NCBI GenBank assembly: GCA_012295275.1
Contig: CM022669.1
Coordinates: forward strand, 11,822,980 to 11,886,979
DNA: 64,000 nt
Direction: 5' to 3'
From: Chrysomallon squamiferum
Taxonomy: Eukaryota > Mollusca > Gastropoda > Neomphalida > Peltospiridae
Shown here piece by piece: positions 59,940 through 64,000 of the stretch; positions within the stretch are counted from its first letter, which is position 1; every line of letters starts with the position of its first letter. The notes below the pieces were generated by a model. It was not told the DNA's origin. It worked only from the letters and a program-made list of their open reading frames with translations, and searched no databases. Both the position numbers and the translations under genes were made by a program.

Positions 59940-61246
59940 CTGAGTTTAAAAACAAAATCATATTTAAAAAAAAAGAAGAACCCACAAAACAGGTCATATT
60001 AAAAACACACACACACACATGCACATGCACACACTATATTTAAAAAAAAAACGTCACATACATGTAAGTCAAAATAAGAAATATATATCACACATACTCG
60101 TCATACTGAAAAAAACCCATCACACATATATAAGTGATATAAAAAAAAAATCACACATAAACAAGTCATTTAAAAAAAAACATTACATAGACAAGTTACA
60201 TTAAAAAAAAGTACATACTTAAGACATTAACAAAACAATTCATGCATACACAAGTCACATTAAAAAAAACATCACATACAAGAAGTCATATTAAAAAAAA
60301 TGTACACTAGTCGTATTAAGAAAATAAATCACACACACATCATATTAAAAAAAACATCACACCCACATAGATCATATTTTAAAAAAAAACCCTGACCACA
60401 CACAAATCATAATCAATATTGTAAGAATTTCTCCAGGAATGGCAATACACCCATTTTTTTAAATAGTGGAACCATCACTGAATGTTATTACTGAATGTTG
60501 CAGAACTATTCTATTAAATTTATTTTAATAATAATTATATCAATAGTAATAGTGGTTTTAGTAGTAGTAGTACTTGTAGAAGCAGATGTAGTGAAAATAT
60601 TGAAGCAATCAGTCATAGTAGGAATAGAAGTCACTGTAGTTGTAGTAGTTGTAACAGCAGCAATAATAAAGTAAACAGACATCATTTATCAGACTTCAAA
60701 GACTGAATAGGACCAATTAGGTCCTTTGATATTTTAACTAACCCCTTTGGACAGAACCAGTACAAATGTAAATTACCTACAGGACTAGAAACATGTATTT
60801 CTGTGGACATTCATTACAAGAAATTAGTGCAGGACAAACAACTGATAAAAAATATTTTAAAAAACTCAGTGGTAAAATCCTAAACCAATGTCAGATATTA
60901 TATTTTGCAAAATTATCTGCTGTATACTCTACACTTCACAAGTGTTTTGTTATTATTTATAATTACTTAACGATTATTTTATTATTTCCCATATTTTTCT
61001 TCTAAAACTTAGTGAAATGCAAAGTTTTTATATATTTTTTTATACCTTATTAGTCATTTTTTAATTATTTTAATATTACAATATGGGAAGAATAGGAAGA
61101 TAAATTTAAATTGTTACACATTTTATAATTTTAATGTGTTTTTTAGTATTTACATTTTATGAAATTACCTGGTCTACATACATTTCCATTCTCTCTCACA
61201 AATATACACTGATAAAAACAAAATAATAAGAAAAATGCCCTCAAAC
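59940..61246 (-). other. Endophilin intron
   Basis: Holds a degenerate minisatellite at 60000-60412 and a diffuse AGT/GTA-rich patch at about 60540-60665. No coding exon seen. Donor on the minus strand is GTTTGA, a weak consensus. Confidence 0.85.
60000..60412. repeat. Degenerate CACA/A-run minisatellite
   Basis: About a dozen diverged units of roughly 30-35 bases, of the form AAGTCATATTAAAAAAAACA followed by TCACACATACAC. Units vary in length and sequence, so the array is old. Confidence 0.8.
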
Positions 61247-61347
61247 CTCATTTTCAAGCAGATTGTACATAGCCGTCTCTGTTAAACATTTTGTTTCTTC
61301 AAACTTCTCCTCAGCAATTCTCATTTCTTCTTCTGTCACATTAGATC
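61247..61347 (-). CDS. SH3GL: Endophilin-A exon: BAR domain, distal arm
   Basis: A 101-base exon encoding SNVTEEEMRIAEEKFEETKC then LTETAMYNLLENE, ending in phase 0 directly before VEHIAQL. It matches the endophilin-A BAR segment (D/EEEIRxAEEKFxES...MFNLLENDVEH). The acceptor has a long pyrimidine tract on the minus strand (61350-61392 in purines on plus) then TAATTAG; two leading bases complete a codon begun in an exon outside or unrecognised in this window. The N-terminal amphipathic helix and first BAR helices are not found here. Confidence 0.94.
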
Positions 61348-63377
61348 CTAATTACATGTTCAAGGTGAAGAAAAAGAAGAAAGAAAAAGAAGAAAACCAT
61401 AAATCAAAATCAACAGATGTTATTAATGAAATAAAACATCATAGTAGAAAACCATTGACAACTGTGCATGCTCTTTCATTTTCCATTAAAGAGAAAAGAA
61501 TAAATTGTTAATAAGATGTTAATTTTTACAGTTATTATAATTTCTGTTTCTTTTTTTCTTTTTTTGATTTGTTATTGAACATTATGTGTTATATTAAGTA
61601 ACTTTATTATGACTAATATATGACTGTGACTTCAGAATGCTGTTGTGATATACTGTCAGGCAGGTATAAAAAAAAAATATATATAAGTTGTCTGAATTGT
61701 ACAGTGGGGATAAGTTCAAGAAAGCAGCATGCTATACATGTATATTTTAAAAAAACTGTAAATATCAGAGATGATATATTCAAGTAATGCATGTTACAAG
61801 GATTATAGATAGATCACATGATATGTGCACTTATTTAATGTCATGTATTAATTAATATGAAAGATAGACAACAAGAAGTGTAAGTCAGACAGCTCATTCA
61901 TCTTTCTTCCCATTATTGCAATACTTGACCTATTTCATGCAGATATATAAAAATATGTCAGTTTGAATTTTCATTATAAAACAGTTTAATATCTGAACCA
62001 AGAAATCTGAACTTCTTTATGACTTATGTTTTGATATTCAAAATAAAAATTTGTGCCAGTGTAAGAACTCTGTATTTTAATAAATTCTCCAGAGCAAAAT
62101 TCTAAAGCAAGGAATCTTAAATCATATATGTATTTTAATTAGTCTACAAACTGCTATATGTTTTAAAATGTGACTCACAGAAAGGGTTTCAACTGGCATC
62201 TTCAATATAATTTTTTTACAATCTATACAAATGTATTTAACATGCTTCTGTAAGTACATTCTGTAAGCACTGGATCTCAATTAACATATCAAATACAAAC
62301 ATTTGACCAGAACAAGAACCTATCTGCTTTAATACTCTACAGCAGCATATTAAAATTAACACCTCAAATACAAAAGTTTGCAGGAATTTTAATACATTGG
62401 TGAAAATACATTGTGTAAGCAGAGAGTCACAAAATGATTTCTAACTTAAACAGTTGACCAGTATAGACAGTTCTTGATATTTTAATAATTTATTCAGAGC
62501 AAGTTCTAAAGCAGTAACAGAGTCCATCATACAGATCTGATGAAGTAAATGTGCACTGGTTATTTTCATGACCTGTTTTGTTTTGAACATTTTTCAGAAA
62601 ATCAATAGGCGAAATGCAAAATTTTATTCTCATGGTATGAATTACTAATAATGTAAACTAATAATACTATTTTAATAGTGTAAAATGTAAAAATATAATA
62701 TTAATAATAATAATAATAATAAAATAAATAAGAAAAAAATAACAATAATTATTTTATTTATTTACCTTTTGGCCAATTAACTACCAACAGGCTATTTTTG
62801 GACACTTTAAACATTCATCCAATAATATTAATAATAATAATAATAAAATAAATCAAAATATCAGTATGAAAAATAATAACACTTTTCATACCAAAAAAAT
62901 TCCTAACATTACTATCGTCCTAAATATCAAAATCCATCACCACCTTTTCTTTTTTTTTGTTTTTTTTTTTTTTATTTTTTTTTTATATATATATTTTTTT
63001 AATAAACTATATTTACATCTAGAATGACCTCAGTTATTCAAAACAACTAATCTGAAGACTTGTTATTGAACACAGCATGTCAGTACACGTCATATAAAAG
63101 CCATATTCCACTCAATCAATGGACCTGACAATTTGAACAAACACAAAACACTGGGTACACCACACACACTTGTTGATGTGCGACGTCAGTCAACACGACG
63201 ATGCACAGTGCTGTGTTTACACAGCTTCGTTTTAACATTACCTGTAAATTGGTGGATGGCGTGTGAAGCTAATTTGGATGGATAGATTTCTTACTTAAAG
63301 AAACAGAAATAATTAGGAAATATTAAAATAGTTAACAAGCTCCTTTTCTTTCACACATACTAGACAGTTTGACATCT

Positions 63378-63466
<89 letters not shown>

Positions 63467-64000
63467 GCACGCGTACACACGTGCACATACACACACATAT
63501 GCAGCATAACTGTACATATAAGTTAATTAAAATGAACAGCAAAATCAAAATTAAAAAATGTTGTTATTTAAATACCACTGTACTTAATCAAGATGGATTG
63601 GAGATTTTCTATCAGTGTTTTTAATTTGTGTATATATTACACTGATGAATAGATCACATGTGCTAATAGAAATATTTTGTACAAATGGAGTGCTCTCTAA
63701 AATTGAAATAAATATGGTGTTTTCTAGCTAACAGCATCTGTGAACTGGTACAAAATCTATATGGTGATTATGTTACAGCTGATAAACAAGCTATTGAAAT
63801 GTGAATACACAAAGAATCAAATTACATAGCATGTTCTAGTTTAGAGTAATGAATGAATGAAATTAAGTATGTATATGTGAATCTATGCATAAGTGTCTCT
63901 TGTGTGTGTTTAAATGTGTGTGTGTTTTTCATTATAATCAGTCCAACAACAGGCAAACTTTTCATTTAACCTAATTAATATATCTCTTCACACAAAGCAT
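61348..64000 (-). other. Endophilin intron running off the right edge
   Basis: No further BAR exon was recognised before the window ends. Contents: ATA runs near 62700 and 62830, a T-rich stretch near 62946-63000, a high-complexity patch with CpGs at about 63170-63260 (including GACGTCAGTCAACACGACGA), and a CA microsatellite at 63391-63462. Confidence 0.7.
63391..63478. repeat. (CA)n microsatellite
   Basis: About 70 bases of CA, preceded by CATA units and followed by ACGC units and ACACACGTG. Cys-Val repeat frames over it are artefacts. Confidence 0.97.

Overview
The window is animal nuclear DNA: very AT-rich, dense in homopolymer and di/tri/tetranucleotide runs, with small exons bounded by GT...AG introns of up to about 15 kb. 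Long introns, compound CA/GA and ATT microsatellites, and the character of the proteins suggest a lophotrochozoan, most likely a mollusc and possibly a cephalopod. The phylum is an inference. I see no prokaryotic or viral genes.

Three conserved protein genes and one conserved microRNA account for the coding content. (1) DET1 (minus strand, about 1.4-4.9 kb) encodes the substrate-side component of the CRL4-COP1 ubiquitin ligase; nearly all of it lies in one large exon plus a short last exon. (2) An hnRNP K gene (plus strand, coding 20.0-45.7 kb, probably starting near 4.9 kb) has 14 coding exons that join into a 425-residue protein with three KH domains and a Gly/Met-rich linker. The intron after its third KH domain carries pre-miR-7, the same host gene as in vertebrates and flies. 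(3) The 3' half of an endophilin-A gene (minus strand, 61.3-55.3 kb) encodes the end of the BAR domain, a linker and the SH3 domain; its upstream exons lie beyond the right edge.

Layout: 1-1.4 kb downstream of DET1; 1.4-4.9 kb DET1; about 4.85-4.92 kb a probable shared DET1/hnRNP K promoter; 4.9-19.9 kb hnRNP K intron 1 (5'UTR intron, with an inverted-repeat element at 6.0-6.7 kb); 20.0-32.4 kb a 12.4-kb intron holding several high-complexity islands that look like regulatory elements; 32.4-45.7 kb the remaining hnRNP K exons and miR-7; 45.7-46.6 kb hnRNP K 3'UTR; 46.6-55.3 kb a convergent intergenic/3'UTR stretch dominated by ATA and AAAT repeats; 55.3-61.3 kb endophilin; 61.3-64 kb endophilin intron.

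The most interesting items are: intronic miR-7 with a well-paired extended stem; a 34-nt stop-containing cassette exon that offers an alternative C-terminus closely imitating the terminal exon of hnRNP K; a phase-compatible 36-nt cassette exon in the endophilin linker; a Gly/Met-rich linker where vertebrate hnRNP K has its proline-rich SH3-binding region; matching intron positions in the KH repeats; and a head-to-head DET1/hnRNP K promoter.
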